A DNA stretch of 64,000 nucleotides from Betaproteobacteria bacterium (GTDB taxonomy: Bacteria; Pseudomonadota; Gammaproteobacteria; Burkholderiales; Usitatibacteraceae), in NCBI GenBank assembly GCA_016709665.1, contig JADJMI010000028.1, positions 62,001-126,000 of the forward strand. Direction: 5' to 3'. The notes beneath the pieces are model-generated. The model saw only the letters and a list, made by a program, of their open reading frames with translations. It did no database searches and had not been told where the DNA came from. This document shows positions 36,223-46,521 of this stretch, one piece after another (the first letter of the stretch is position 1; each line of letters begins with the position of its first letter). Position numbers and translations under genes: made by a program.

Positions 36223-36773
36223 CGCGCCGCCGCCCGCCGCGCGTGCCGCGTGCGCCAGGCCCACGTGACGACGACCCGCCAGGCGAGCATGGTGAGGGCG
36301 TAGCCGCCGAGCGCGAACACGAGGCACTGGATGGCGAGCCCGATGAGGAGCGTATCCCCGAGCGAGGATATCCAGTGCGCCAGTTCCGGCACGAACCGCC
36401 CGAGGCCGGCCCACGTCCAGTCGCCCTGGGGCGGGATGACGAGCGGGGAATGTTCGCCCGTCACGAGCTGCCCGACGTTGTAGGCCAGGATGTAGAGCGG
36501 CACGAAGGTGAACGGGTTGGTGTAGAGCGTGGTGAATGCCGCGGCCGGGATGTTGGCCCGCAGCGGGACCGCGATGACGACGGCCATGAGGATCTGGAAG
36601 GGGCCGGGAATGAGCCCGGTCACGAGCCCGATGGCCACGCCCAGGGCCACGGCGCGGCGGTGGAGGTGCCACAGGCGCGGGTGCGAGATCCACGGGGCGC
36701 ACCAGCGCAACCAGCGGCTGTCGCGGATGCTCTCCGGGGTGGGCAGCTTCGCCTTGAGTTTTTTTCGGATCAT
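36219..36773 (-). CDS. DUF2062 membrane protein
   Basis: 184 aa with three to four hydrophobic segments. The DUF2062 core VALGVAIGLVTGLIPGPFQILMA and the following NPFTFVPLYILAYNVG are diagnostic. Such proteins are small inner-membrane proteins of unknown function, sometimes next to glycosyltransferases or comEC. The ATG at 36773 is back-to-back with the comEC start (CATG), and the stop overlaps alkA, forming a DUF2062-alkA-GNAT operon. Confidence 0.85.
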   Translation of the reverse strand: MIRKKLKAKLPTPESIRDSRWLRWCAPWISHPRLWHLHRRAVALGVAIGLVTGLIPGPFQILMAVVIAVPLRANIPAAAFTTLYTNPFTFVPLYILAYNVGQLVTGEHSPLVIPPQGDWTWAGLGRFVPELAHWISSLGDTLLIGLAIQCLVFALGGYALTMLAWRVVVTWAWRTRHARRAAAR

Positions 36774-39231
36774 GTCGGCGCGCAGCCAGCGCGGCGCGTT
36801 CTTGGATTCTAGCGTAGCGGCATCCGCTTCCGACTCCGCCCGGCCGCCCGCGTTCCTCCCCTTGCGAACTTTCTGCCTCGCCTTCGTCGCGGGGACCGCG
36901 CTCGTGCAGCAGGCGGCCTCCCTGCCATCGCCCCGCATCGCCGGCCTCGCGCTGGCGGCGGGGCTCGCGTTCGTGCTCGTGCGGGCGCCGTGGGGCCGCC
37001 TCGCGCTCCTGGCGCTCGCCGGGGTCGCGGCCGGCGTCGGCCTCGCCGCCTGGCGGGCGGAGGTGCGGCTCGACGACGAACTGCCGCGCGCGTGGGAGGG
37101 GCGCGACATCGCGATCGAAGGCGTGGTCTCGGGCCTGCCGCAGGAGACGGACCGGGGCACCCGGTTCCTGTTCGATCCCGCCTCGGTGGCCACGGAGGGG
37201 GCCACGGTGCCCTCGAGGCTCTCGCTCACGGTCTACGCGGGCCGGGGCGCGGAGCCCGGGGAAGCGATGCCGCCGCCCGCCATCCGCGCCGGCGAACGCT
37301 GGGCTTTCACCGTGCGCCTGAAGCGTCCCCGCGGGCTCGCCAATCCCCACGCGTTCGACTTCGAGCCCTGGGCCCTCGCCCGGGGCATCCGTGCCACCGG
37401 CTACGTGCGCCCGGCGCCGGCCGCCGCACGCCTGGCGGATCACGATCCCGGGTGGCCGCAAAGCCTGCACCGCCTGCGCGGGGACATCCGCGAGTCGATG
37501 CGCGAGCGCCTCGGCGAGGCCCGCTTCACGGGCGTGCTGGTGGCCCTCGCGGTGGGCGACCAGGACGCCATCGGCGCCGAGGACTGGCGCGTCTTCTGGC
37601 GCACGGGCGTCGGCCATCTCGTGAGCATCTCGGGGCTTCACGTCACGCTCTTCGCGAGCCTCGCCTTCGCGTTCGTGCGCTTCGCCTGGGTGCGGGTGCC
37701 GGCGCTCGCGCTGCGCGTGCCCGCGCGCAAGGCGGGGGCGGTGGCCGGCGTCGCCGCCGCGCTCGCGTACTGCCTGCTCTCCGGCTACGCGGTGCCGGCG
37801 CAGCGCACGGTCCTCATGCTCGCGGTGGCGGCGCTGGCGCTCCTGGCCGGCCGGCACGGATCGGCCTCGCGCGTGCTCGCGCTCGCCGTCCTCGCGGTGC
37901 TGCTCGCGGATCCCTGGGCGGTGCTGTCACCCGGCTTCTGGCTGTCGTTCGGCGCGGTGGCCGCCATCCTGTATGCACTGGCCCTGCGCGCCGGGGCGCC
38001 CGGCGCGCTCGCCGCGGGGCTCGTCACGCAGGCCGCCGTCACGCTCGCCCTGGCGCCGATGCTGGTGTCCCTGTTCGGCGAGCTCTCGCTCGTCTCGCCC
38101 CTCGCCAACGCCTTCGCGATTCCCGTGGTGAGCCTCGTGGTGGTGCCCCTCACGCTGGCCGGCTCGCTCGCGGGCGTTCCCGGGCTGCTGGAAGCCGCGC
38201 ACGCCCTGATGGAAGCGACGATGGTGCCGCTCGAATGGCTCGCCGCCTGGCCGGGTGCGGTGCGAGAAAGCGCCGACGCGCCGTTCGTGCCCTTTGCCGC
38301 CGCGCTCGCCGGGGCGTTCGTGCTGCTCGCGCCGCGCGGCGTTCCACTTCGGTTCGCGGGCTTCGTGCTGGCGTTGCCGCTCGCTTGCTTCACGCCGCCC
38401 GCGCCGCCGCCGGGCGCCGCCTGGCTCGACGTGCTCGACGTCGGCCAGGGTCTCGCCGCCGTCGTGCGCACGGCCTCGCACACCCTGGTCTACGACACCG
38501 GCCCGGCCTGGACCGACGATTCGGACAGCGGCGGGCGCATCGTCGCGCCCTTCCTGCGCGGCGAGGGCATCCGGTCGCTGGACGGCGTGGTCGTCACCCA
38601 TGCGGACGACGACCACGCGGGCGGCGCCGCCTCGGTCGCCCGCGCGAGAAATCCCCGGTGGCTGCTCTCGACGCTCGCGGAAGGCGACGCGCGCCACGCC
38701 ACCTTCGCCGAATCGCGGCGGTGTCTCGCGGGACTCGCCTGGGATTGGGACGGGGTGCGATTCGAGATCCTGCACCCGGATGCGATGGCGCTCGCCGACC
38801 CCCGCCGGCGCGAGAACGACCGGGCCTGCGTGCTGCGTGTCCGGGCGGGGGGCGCGACGGCACTCCTCGCCTCGGATATCGAAAAGCTCGCGGAATCGGA
38901 GCTGCTCGCGCGCGACGCGCCGGGCCTGCGCGCGCGGGTACTGCTCGTTCCGCACCATGGTTCGCGCACGTCTTCCACGCCGGCGTTCGTCGCGGCCGTG
39001 GCCCCGGAAATCGCGGTCATCTCGGCCGGATGGCGAAACCGCTTCCGCCACCCATCGCCGGCGGTCCTGCAGCGTTACGCGTCGCTGGGCATCCGGGTGC
39101 TGCGCACCGATCTCGACGGCGCCGTGCGCGTCGAGCTGCCCGCGGGCCCGGAGGCCCTCGTCGTCACGCGCGAGGCGGACAAGGCCCGGTACTGGAGCGA
39201 CCGCCTGCCTAACGATCCGCGATCCCCTTGA
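36772..39231 (+). CDS. comEC: DNA internalization competence protein ComEC/Rec2
   Basis: 819 aa from the first ATG. It forms the inner-membrane channel for transforming DNA. An N-terminal DUF4131 region (about 45-240) is followed by the multi-helix competence domain (about 260-560, VGHLVSISGLHVTLFASLAFAF) and a C-terminal metallo-beta-lactamase domain (LDVGQGLAAVVRT, THADDDHAGG, VPHHGSRTSST) thought to degrade one strand. The first 30 residues look poorly conserved; a TTG at 36862 (LRTFCLAFVAGT) is a plausible alternative start. Convergent overlap of 23 bp with the chemoreceptor gene. No other competence gene is in the window. Confidence 0.93.
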   Translation: MSARSQRGAFLDSSVAASASDSARPPAFLPLRTFCLAFVAGTALVQQAASLPSPRIAGLALAAGLAFVLVRAPWGRLALLALAGVAAGVGLAAWRAEVRLDDELPRAWEGRDIAIEGVVSGLPQETDRGTRFLFDPASVATEGATVPSRLSLTVYAGRGAEPGEAMPPPAIRAGERWAFTVRLKRPRGLANPHAFDFEPWALARGIRATGYVRPAPAAARLADHDPGWPQSLHRLRGDIRESMRERLGEARFTGVLVALAVGDQDAIGAEDWRVFWRTGVGHLVSISGLHVTLFASLAFAFVRFAWVRVPALALRVPARKAGAVAGVAAALAYCLLSGYAVPAQRTVLMLAVAALALLAGRHGSASRVLALAVLAVLLADPWAVLSPGFWLSFGAVAAILYALALRAGAPGALAAGLVTQAAVTLALAPMLVSLFGELSLVSPLANAFAIPVVSLVVVPLTLAGSLAGVPGLLEAAHALMEATMVPLEWLAAWPGAVRESADAPFVPFAAALAGAFVLLAPRGVPLRFAGFVLALPLACFTPPAPPPGAAWLDVLDVGQGLAAVVRTASHTLVYDTGPAWTDDSDSGGRIVAPFLRGEGIRSLDGVVVTHADDDHAGGAASVARARNPRWLLSTLAEGDARHATFAESRRCLAGLAWDWDGVRFEILHPDAMALADPRRRENDRACVLRVRAGGATALLASDIEKLAESELLARDAPGLRARVLLVPHHGSRTSSTPAFVAAVAPEIAVISAGWRNRFRHPSPAVLQRYASLGIRVLRTDLDGAVRVELPAGPEALVVTREADKARYWSDRLPNDPRSP

Positions 39232-40748
39232 AGAGCCCGAGGGTGCGGATGACGCCGCCGGCCTCGTCCTTCAGGCTGTGGGCGGCCGCGGCGCTCTGTT
39301 CGGCGAGGGCCGCGTTCTGCTGGACCACGTGGTCGAGCTGCGCGACGGCGTCGTTCACCTGCGAGATGCCCGAGCGCTGCTCCGCGATGGCGCCCGTGAT
39401 CCCCTCGAGCACGAGCCTCACCTCGTTCACGGAATCGACGATCCGGCCGATGGTGCGTCCCGCCTCGTTCACTTCCGCGGTGCCGGTGGTGACGCCGTTC
39501 ACGGAATCCGTGATCAGCGTCTTCACCTCGCGGGCGGCCTGGGCGCTGCGCTGGGCAAGGGCGCGCACCTCCGAGGCCACGACCGCGAAGCCGCGTCCCT
39601 GCTCGCCGGCGCGGGCGGCTTCCACCGCCGCGTTGAGCGCGAGGAGGTTCGTCTGGAAGGCGATGCCGTCGATGACGGAGATGATCTCCGAGATGCGTCC
39701 CGACGAGGCCGAGATGGCGTCCATGGTGGAGACGACGCGGCGCATGGCGTCGCTGCCTTCGGTCGCCACCTTCGAGGCTTCGACGACGAGCCGCGCGGCC
39801 TGCGTGACCGAACCGTCGCTCTGCTGCGCGGTCGCGGCGATCTCCTCCATGCTGGCGGCCGTCTCCTCGAGGCTGGAGGCTTGCTCCTCGCTGCGCGAGG
39901 ATAGGTCGTCGCCCCCCTGGGATATCTCGGTCGAGACCTGGCTCACGCTGCGGGCGGCACTGCGCACGTCGCCCATGACGGCCAGGAGGTTCACGTTGAG
40001 CTGCACGAGCGCGCGGCGCATGCGGCCGATCTCGTCCGTGCCCGTGGCGACGGGCTGGGGCCGCAGGTCGCAGCCGGCCAGGCGCGTGGCGATGCCGATC
40101 GTCTCGGCGATGGGCCGTGCGATGCGTGCGTGGAACTGCCAGGTGGCCAGGGCCGCGAGGGCGAGGGCGATGCCGCTCGCCACGGCGGGCGGGAGCCAGG
40201 GCCGGCAACGACGCCACGGCGGCGATGCCGAAGAACGCGATGCCGGCCCGCGTGGCGATGGACAGCCGGGCCACACGCTGCAGCCAGCCGACCGGGCCGG
40301 TGCGCCATACCTCGCCGCCCCGGATGGCGAATCGCCGGCTGCCGCCGTTCATCGCGGCATAGAGTGTCGCGGCGGCATCGATCTGCTCGCGCGTGGGCCG
40401 CGTGCGCACCGACAGGTACCCCGTGACGCGGCCGTCCTCGACCAGCGGAATCACGTTCGCGACCACCCAGTAGTGGTCGCCGTTCTTGCGGCGGTTCTTC
40501 ACGACGCCGGTCCAGGCCTCGCCGCCAGCGACCGTGTCCCAGAGATCCTGGAAGGCGGCCGGGGGCATGTCGGGGTGACGGACCATGTTGTGGGCCTTGC
40601 CCACGAGTTCGTCCCAGGTGAAGCCGCTGATGCGGATGAAGGCCTCGTTGGCGTAGGCGATGCGGCCCTTGAGGTCCGTGGCGGAGACGATCATCTCGGC
40701 CGGGTCGTAGTCGTACTCGTTCTGGGTGACCGGCAGGTTCTTGCGCAT
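39209..40748 (-). pseudogene. Aer-like PAS methyl-accepting chemotaxis protein, disrupted by a single-base frameshift
   Basis: Two overlapping frames together make one Aer-type receptor of about 513 aa. Frame one (from ATG 40748) encodes the PAS domain (about 8-130, EMIVSATDLKGRIAYANEAFIRISGF, PDMPPAAFQDLW) and the first membrane helix. Frame two encodes the second helix, HAMP (RIARPIAETIGIATRLA) and the signalling domain with the hairpin tip IIDVIDGIAFQTNLLALNAAVEAARAGEQGRGF-type motif. The frames meet at the GGGCGGG tract near 40187-40194; removing one base restores a continuous protein. It may be a real lesion or an assembly error. A sigma-28-like promoter lies upstream. Confidence 0.85.
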
Positions 40749-40864
40749 GGCAGTCCCGTTGTACTTCGGGATTCCAGCCGCTGCGGGCCTCGCGCCAAGG
40801 CCCGGCTGGTCACCCGATGCGCCCCGAGGTGGGGCGAGCGCCTTCCCGTATCGCTACACAGGGC

Positions 40865-40891
40865 TCAACGGTCCGGCGCCGTCGGACTTTA
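40865..40891 (-). promoter_or_regulatory. Predicted sigma-28 (FliA) promoter of the chemoreceptor
   Basis: On the reverse strand: TAAA (40891-40888), exactly 15 bp, then ACCGTTGA (40872-40865), against the FliA consensus TAAA-N15-GCCGATAA. It lies about 117 bp before the receptor ATG, in the 188-bp gap after the M20 gene. FliA promoters are the usual drivers of chemoreceptor genes, which supports the call. Confidence 0.6.
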
Positions 40892-40936
40892 GTCCCACGC
40901 CCGATTTCGACTGCAATCACCCGCCAGTTTCGGGGA

Positions 40937-42259
40937 TCAGCGGGTGCCCGCCGGGCGCGACAGGACCTCGATCGAGGCCTGGACGAGCGCCCGGGTGCCT
41001 ACGGCGAGCACCGCCTCGTCGATGGTGAAGAAGGGGGAATGGTTCGGCGGCCCCGGCCGGTCGCCAAAGGGGGAAGCCGCGAGGAACCAGTACATCGTGG
41101 GGATGCCTGCACCGAAGGCGCCGAAGTCCTCCGCGGCCATGATCGGCGGCACTTCCAGGACCCGGCCCGCGCCGGCGGCCCGCTCCAGCGCCGGCCACAC
41201 GCGTTCGACGAGGCCCGGGTGGTTGGTGAGCACCGGGTAGCCCAGGGTGAGGGTCACTTCCGCGGTGAGCCCGGAGGCCTCGGCGATCTTCTCGGCCTTG
41301 CGCTTCACGCTGGCGTGGGCCAGCCGGCGCGTCTTCTCCGACAGGGTGCGGATGGTGCCGCGCAGCTCCGCGGTCTCGGGAATGATGTTCTCGCGGTTTC
41401 CGCCCTGCAGCACGCCGACCGTCACGACGAGCGGGCCTTCGTCCACGAGGTTGGCTTCGCGGCTCACGATGGTCTGCATCGACAGGGCGATCTCGGCCGC
41501 GACGAGGATCGGGTCCTTGCCGCCCCAGGGCATCGCGCCGTGGCTGCCCTTGCCCTTCACGACGATGCGGAAGTCGTCGCCACTCGCCATGATCGAGCCC
41601 TTGCGCAGGCGGATCGTGCCGGAGGGCGATTCGCCTCCCACGTGCTGCCCGAGCACCAGTTCCACCTTCGGGTCGGCGAGGACGCCCTCGCGCACCATCA
41701 GCGTGGCGCCGCTCGGCGTGCCGTTGTCGTCGCCTCCCCATTCCTCCGCCGGCTGGAAGAGGAAGACCACGGTACCGGGCAGGTCCTCGCGCATCCGGGC
41801 GAGCGCGTCGGCCGCGCCCAGCAGCATCGCGACGTGCGCGTCGTGGCCGCAGGCGTGGGCGACGAAGCTCTCCTGGCCGCGCCACATCGCCTTCGAGACG
41901 GAGGCGTAGGCGAGCCCCGTCTTCTCCTCGACCGGCAGCGCGTCCATGTCGGCGCGCAGCGCGATCACCGGGCCGGGCTTGCCGCCCACCAGCACGCCCT
42001 TCACGCCCGTCTTCGCGATGCCTTCCCGCACCTTCATGCCGGGCATGGCGGCGAGCGCCCCCGCGATGGTCGCGGCGGTCTTCGTCTCCTGGTAGGAAAG
42101 TTCCGGGTTCTGGTGGATCCAGCGGCGCCACGCGATCACCTGCGATTCGCCCTTCGCGACGAGCGCGTCGGCGCGCGCGGCGAGGGAAGGGGGTTGCGCC
42201 GCCGCGGCCGCCGGGAGCAGGGCGGCGATGGCGACGACGGCGGCGGGGAACTTGCCCAT
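40937..42259 (-). CDS. M20 family metallo-amidohydrolase, exported
   Basis: 440 aa. A signal peptide (1-21, MGKFPAAVVAIAALLPAAAAA) marks it as periplasmic. M20D (hippuricase / aminoacylase-like) core: ALRADMDALPV, HACGHDAHVAML with metal ligands and the general-base region PAEEWGGDDNG, plus a dimerisation insert with GSHGAMPWGGKDPI. It probably hydrolyses N-acyl amino acids or related amides. It is divergent from an exported intradiol-dioxygenase-like gene. Confidence 0.9.
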   Translation of the reverse strand: MGKFPAAVVAIAALLPAAAAAQPPSLAARADALVAKGESQVIAWRRWIHQNPELSYQETKTAATIAGALAAMPGMKVREGIAKTGVKGVLVGGKPGPVIALRADMDALPVEEKTGLAYASVSKAMWRGQESFVAHACGHDAHVAMLLGAADALARMREDLPGTVVFLFQPAEEWGGDDNGTPSGATLMVREGVLADPKVELVLGQHVGGESPSGTIRLRKGSIMASGDDFRIVVKGKGSHGAMPWGGKDPILVAAEIALSMQTIVSREANLVDEGPLVVTVGVLQGGNRENIIPETAELRGTIRTLSEKTRRLAHASVKRKAEKIAEASGLTAEVTLTLGYPVLTNHPGLVERVWPALERAAGAGRVLEVPPIMAAEDFGAFGAGIPTMYWFLAASPFGDRPGPPNHSPFFTIDEAVLAVGTRALVQASIEVLSRPAGTR

Positions 42260-42334
42260 GGATGGCCTTCTCTATGCTCTGTGGCTTGCGGAAGCGGGAT
42301 TGTGCCGCAGACCCGGCCCCCCCAGGAGACCGAC

Positions 42335-42952
42335 ATGACCGATCGCCATCGCCGCCTTGCCGTCGCGCGCCTCGCGGCGCTCGCGCTCACGCCGTGGTTG
42401 CCCGCCCACGCACAGCCGGAGCGCCGCCCCACGCCGGCGCTCACCGAGGGGCCGTTCTACCCGACCGAGGCTGCCGTGGAACGCGACGCGGATCTCGCCC
42501 GGATCAGGGGGCGGAGCGCGGCGGCGGGCACGCCCCTCGCGTTCGCGGGGCGGGTCGTGGACACGCGCGGGCGCCCCCTTTCCGGGCGCGTCGTCGAGAT
42601 CTGGCACTGCGACGAATACGGCAACTACCACCTCGTCGGGCATCGCGACCGGTCGGCCGATGCGGGCTTCCAGGGCTGGGGCGAGGCGCGCACGGGCGAG
42701 GGCGGCGATTTCGCCTTCCGCACGATCCGCCCTCCCGCGTACCCGGGGCGCACGCCGCACATCCACTTCACCGTGCGCGACGATCGGAACCGCCGCGTCC
42801 TCACCTCGCAGGCCTTCTTCGAGGGCGAGCCGGGCAACGCGAAGGATTTCCTCTACCGCGGGCTCGGCGAAGGCGCGAGGCGCGTCACGATGCGCCTCGA
42901 GACCGATGGCGCCGGGCTCAGGGGCGCCCTCGAGGTCGTGCTAGCCGCCTGA
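42335..42952 (+). CDS. Exported intradiol ring-cleavage dioxygenase-like protein
   Basis: 205 aa with an N-terminal signal-like segment (1-27, RRLAVARLAALALTPWLPAHA; possibly Tat-type because of the RR). The fold matches protocatechuate 3,4-dioxygenase: LTEGPFYP, GRVVEIWHCDEYGNYH with one or two Tyr ligands, and PHIHFTV with the two His ligands of Fe(III). Export is unusual for catabolic intradiol enzymes and typical of a less studied group. Substrate unknown. AGGAG precedes the ATG by 6 bp. Overlaps the DUF2126 gene end by 12 bp. Confidence 0.85.
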   Translation: MTDRHRRLAVARLAALALTPWLPAHAQPERRPTPALTEGPFYPTEAAVERDADLARIRGRSAAAGTPLAFAGRVVDTRGRPLSGRVVEIWHCDEYGNYHLVGHRDRSADAGFQGWGEARTGEGGDFAFRTIRPPAYPGRTPHIHFTVRDDRNRRVLTSQAFFEGEPGNAKDFLYRGLGEGARRVTMRLETDGAGLRGALEVVLAA

Positions 42953-45900
42953 CTCGGGGGCCTTGCGCAGGTCGAGCGTGAACGGAAAGCGCGGGTTGCG
43001 CGATTCGGGCGGCAGCTTCATCGGCCCCGGCGTGTGGCCCATGGCCTGGAAGCGGGCCACGCGGCGCGCCTCGGCCTCCAGGGCGTTCACCGGGAACGTC
43101 GCGTAGTTGCGTCCGCCCGGGTGCGCCACGTGATAGGTGCAGCCGCCGATGGAGCGGCCGTTCCAGAGGTCCACGATGTCGAAGACGAGCGGGGACTGCG
43201 CCTCGATCGTCGGGTGCAGCGCGGAGGGCGGCGCCCAGGCCTTGTAGCGCACGCCCGCCACCCATTCGCCGGGTCGCCCGGTGGGCGCGAGCGGCAGGCG
43301 CCGGCCGTTGCAGGCCACCGCGTAGCGGGTCTCGTTCAGGTGCGAGGCGCGCACCTGCAGGCGCTCCACGGACGAATCGACGTAGCGCGCGGTGCCGCTT
43401 TGCACCACTTCCTCGCCGAGCACGTGCCACGGCTCGATCGACTGGCGAAGCTCCAGCTCGATCCCCTCGTAGGCCACGGTGCCGTAGCGCGGGAAGCGGA
43501 ACTCGAGGAAGGGCGCGAACCATTCCAGGCGCAACGGGTAGCCGGCGTGGTCGAGGTCCTCGATCACGTGGCGCAGGTCCTGGGCCACGAAGTGCGGCAG
43601 CATGAACTGGTCGTGCAGGCGCGTGCCCCAGTCGGTGAGCCGCGCCTTGTAGGGCTCCTTCCAGAAGCGCGCGACCAGCGATCGCAGCAAGAGCATCTGC
43701 AGCAGGCTCATGCGCGCGTGCGGCGGCATCTCGAAGGCGCGGAACTCGAGCAGGCCCAGGCGGCCCGTGGCGGAGCCCGGCGCGTAGAGCTTGTCGATCG
43801 AGAACTCGGCGCGGTGCGTGTTGCCGGTGAGATCGACGAGGAAGTTGCGCAGTATGCGATCGACGAGCCAGGGCTTCTCGTTGGGCTTGCCCGGCTCGTA
43901 GAGCGCGTCGATCTGCTCGAAGGCGATGCCCAGTTCGTAGAGCGCGTCGTCCCTCGCCTCGTCCACCCGCGGGCTCTGGCTCGTCGGCCCGATGAAGGTG
44001 CCCGAGAAGAGGTAAGAGAGCGCCGGGTGGTTCTGCCAGTACGCGATGAGGGAGCGCAGCAGGTCCGGCCGGCGAAGCAGCGGGCTGTCCGCGGCCGTCG
44101 GCCCGCCGATGGTCACGTGGTTGCCGCCGCCCGTGCCGGTATGGCGGCCGTCCAGCATGAACTTCTCGGTGGCGAGCCGCGAGAGGCGCGCCTCCTCGTA
44201 GAGCACGCCCACGCGCTCCTCGAGATCCTCCCAGCAGGCGGCCGGGTGGATGTTCACCTCGATCACGCCCGGGTCCGGCGTCACGGCGAAGCGGGCGAGG
44301 CGCGGATCGTCGGGCGGCGTGTAGCCCTCGAGACGGACCGGCCGTGCCAGGGCGCGCGACGTGGCCTCGACGGCGGCGACGAGCGACACCCAGTCCTCGA
44401 GGATCGAGACGGGCGGGAAGAAGACGTGCAGGTGGCCGTCGCGTGCCTCCACGCAGAGCGCGGTCTTCACGACCTCGTGCGGGGCGGTCGCGGCGGATGT
44501 CGGCTTGCCGGCCGCGGCGCGGGTGGTCCTGCGCTTGCCGAGCGCGTCGCGGCTCTCGAAGGGATCCGCGGCGATGACGGGCTCTTCCTCGTCGGGCAGC
44601 AGCGCGGGCAGCGAGCCCAGGGGCAGGCGAAGGCCCAGGGGGGAGTCGCCCTCGACGAGGAATACGTGGCCGCGGCGAAGCGGCCACGCGGAGCTGGCCC
44701 ACTGGCTGGGCGCGCCCGGCTTGCCGCGCGGCAGGGGCTTGAGCGGCAGCACGAAGCCCGAGGGCTGGCCGATGCCGCCGGCGAGCTGGGCCGCGAGCTT
44801 GCCGCGGGCGGCCGGGTCGGCGAGGTCCTCGGCGAGCGGATCGATGTTGACCGGCAGGTTCGACTCGTCGCGCAGCACCCGCCAGGGATCCTCGTAGGCG
44901 GGGAGAATGAAATTCCGGCGCGACGCCGAGGGCCTGCGCCAGTTCCGTGGCGAAGCGGCGCGCGTCCTCGAGCGTCGCTTCCTTCCCGCTCTCGCCGCCG
45001 GGCAGCAGGGACTCGTCCTCCCAGAGGGGCACGCCGTCGTGCCGCCAGAAGCACGAGAGCGCCCAGCGCGGCAGCGGCTCGCCGGGATACCACTTGCCCT
45101 GGCCGAAATGCACCAGGCCGCCGGGCGCGAAGCGCCTGCGCAGGCGTCCCAGCAGGTCGACGGCGAGCTCGTGCTTGCGCGGCGAGAGCGCCGTGTAGTT
45201 CCATTCCGGCCCTTCCATGTCGTCCACCGACACGAAGGTGGGCTCGCCGCCCATGGTGAGGCGCACGTCGCCGTCCTGCAGCTCGCGGTCCACGGCGCGC
45301 CCGAGCGCGCGGATGTCCTCCCACTGGGACTCGCTCAAGGGGCGGGTGACGCGCGGATCCTCGTGGATGCGCTGGACGGACATCTCCACCTGCAGCACCG
45401 ACTCGCATACGTCCGTGAAGCCCGTGACGGGCGCCGCGCTCGAGGGCAGCGCCGTGCAGGCGAGCGGGATGTGGCCCTCGCCCGCGAGCAGGCCCGAGGT
45501 GGGATCGAGGCCGATCCAGCCCGCGCCCGGCACGTAGGCCTCGCACCAGGCGTGCAGGTCGGTGAAGTCCTTGTCGGTGCCGCCCGGGCCGTCGAGCGGC
45601 TTCTGGTCGGCGACCAGCTGGATGAGGTAGCCCGAGGCGAAGCGGGCGGCGAGCCCGAAGCGGCGCAGGATCTGCACCAGCAGCCAGGCCGAATCGCGGC
45701 AGGAGCCCGAGGCTTTTTCGAGCGTCTCCTCGGGCGCCTGGATGCCGTGCTCCAGGCGGATGAGGTAGTTCACGTCGTGGCGCAGGTCGCTGTTCACGCC
45801 GACCAGGAAGTCGATGGTCGTGATGGGCTTCGCCAGGTATTTCGCGCGCGCACGGTCCATCCAGGCCGAAAGGCGCGGGGTGTTCGGGTCGAGCTCGAGG

Positions 45901-46250
45901 TAGGGGGCGAGCTCGCGCGCGTTCTCCGGCGTGTACGGGAACGGGAACTGCTCCGCGGACTTGTCCACGAAGAAGTCGAATGGGTTCACGACCGTCATGT
46001 CGGCGACGAGGTCGACGGTGATCGCGAGGGTGCGCGACTTGTCGGGGAAGACGACCCGGGCGAGCCAGTTGCCGTAGGGGTCCTGCTGCCAGTTGAGGAA
46101 GTGCTTCGCCGGCTCCACGCGCAGCGAGTAGCTCTCGATGGGCGTGCGGCAGTGGGCTGCGGGGCGCAGCCTCACCTCGTGCGGGGACAGGCCCACCGCA
46201 CGGTCGAACGTGTAGGCGGTTTTGTGGTGGAGGGCGACCTTGATCGTCAC
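42941..46250 (-). pseudogene. Transglutaminase-like / DUF2126 protein of the Anbu cluster, split by a single-base frameshift
   Basis: Full product about 1,100 aa. The first frame, from GTG 46250 (TIKVALHHKTAYTF), holds the N-terminal transglutaminase region with the Cys-His-Asp set (KASGSCRDSAWL, DLHAWCEAYVPGAGWIGLDPTSG). The second frame, ending at 42941, holds DUF2126 (DGRHTGTGGGNHVTIGG, FSIDKLYAPGSATGRLGLLEFRAFEMPP). They join near 44910-44912, an AAA tract; dropping one base gives the family-like EFILPAYEDPW. An indel in a homopolymer could be an assembly error or true inactivation. It belongs with Anbu, alpha-E and ATP-grasp genes on the same strand. Confidence 0.85.
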
Positions 46251-46257
46251 GGGCGGG

Positions 46258-46510
46258 GAGTGATGCGAGCGAGAATCGCGGGAAAGCCGATGAAAGCGGG
46301 AGTGATGCGAGCGCAATTCTTGGAAACGCCGATGAACGCCGATGTCACGCCGATGAACGCGGATAACCCCGGAACGAAGGCAAGCATCTTCTCCACAGGT
46401 GACGGCGTGCCGAGTTCGCGCGGCGCCCACTCAAACAGGATTTCATCGGCGTTCATCGGCGTGACATCGGCGTTCATCGGCGTTTCCAAGAAGCGCGCCG
46501 GCATCACTCC
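46258..46510. repeat. Large inverted-repeat element, copy 1
   Basis: Perfect 42-bp inverted repeat (46319-46360 and 46450-46491) built of GCCGATGA units, with an 89-bp spacer. The left arm is preceded by a related tandem unit of about 41 bp (GGAGTGATGCGAGCG at 46257 and again at 46298), and the right arm is flanked by the inverted GAGTGATGC unit (46503-46509 region). It occupies nearly the whole gap between the DUF2126 and Anbu genes. A second copy lies at 48293. Confidence 0.85.
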
Positions 46511-46521
46511 CAGGCGCAACC

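Noticed and set aside
40749..40864. Cyclic-di-GMP riboswitch in the chemoreceptor leader
   Set aside because: GC-rich hairpins are present, but the conserved GEMM core could not be matched.
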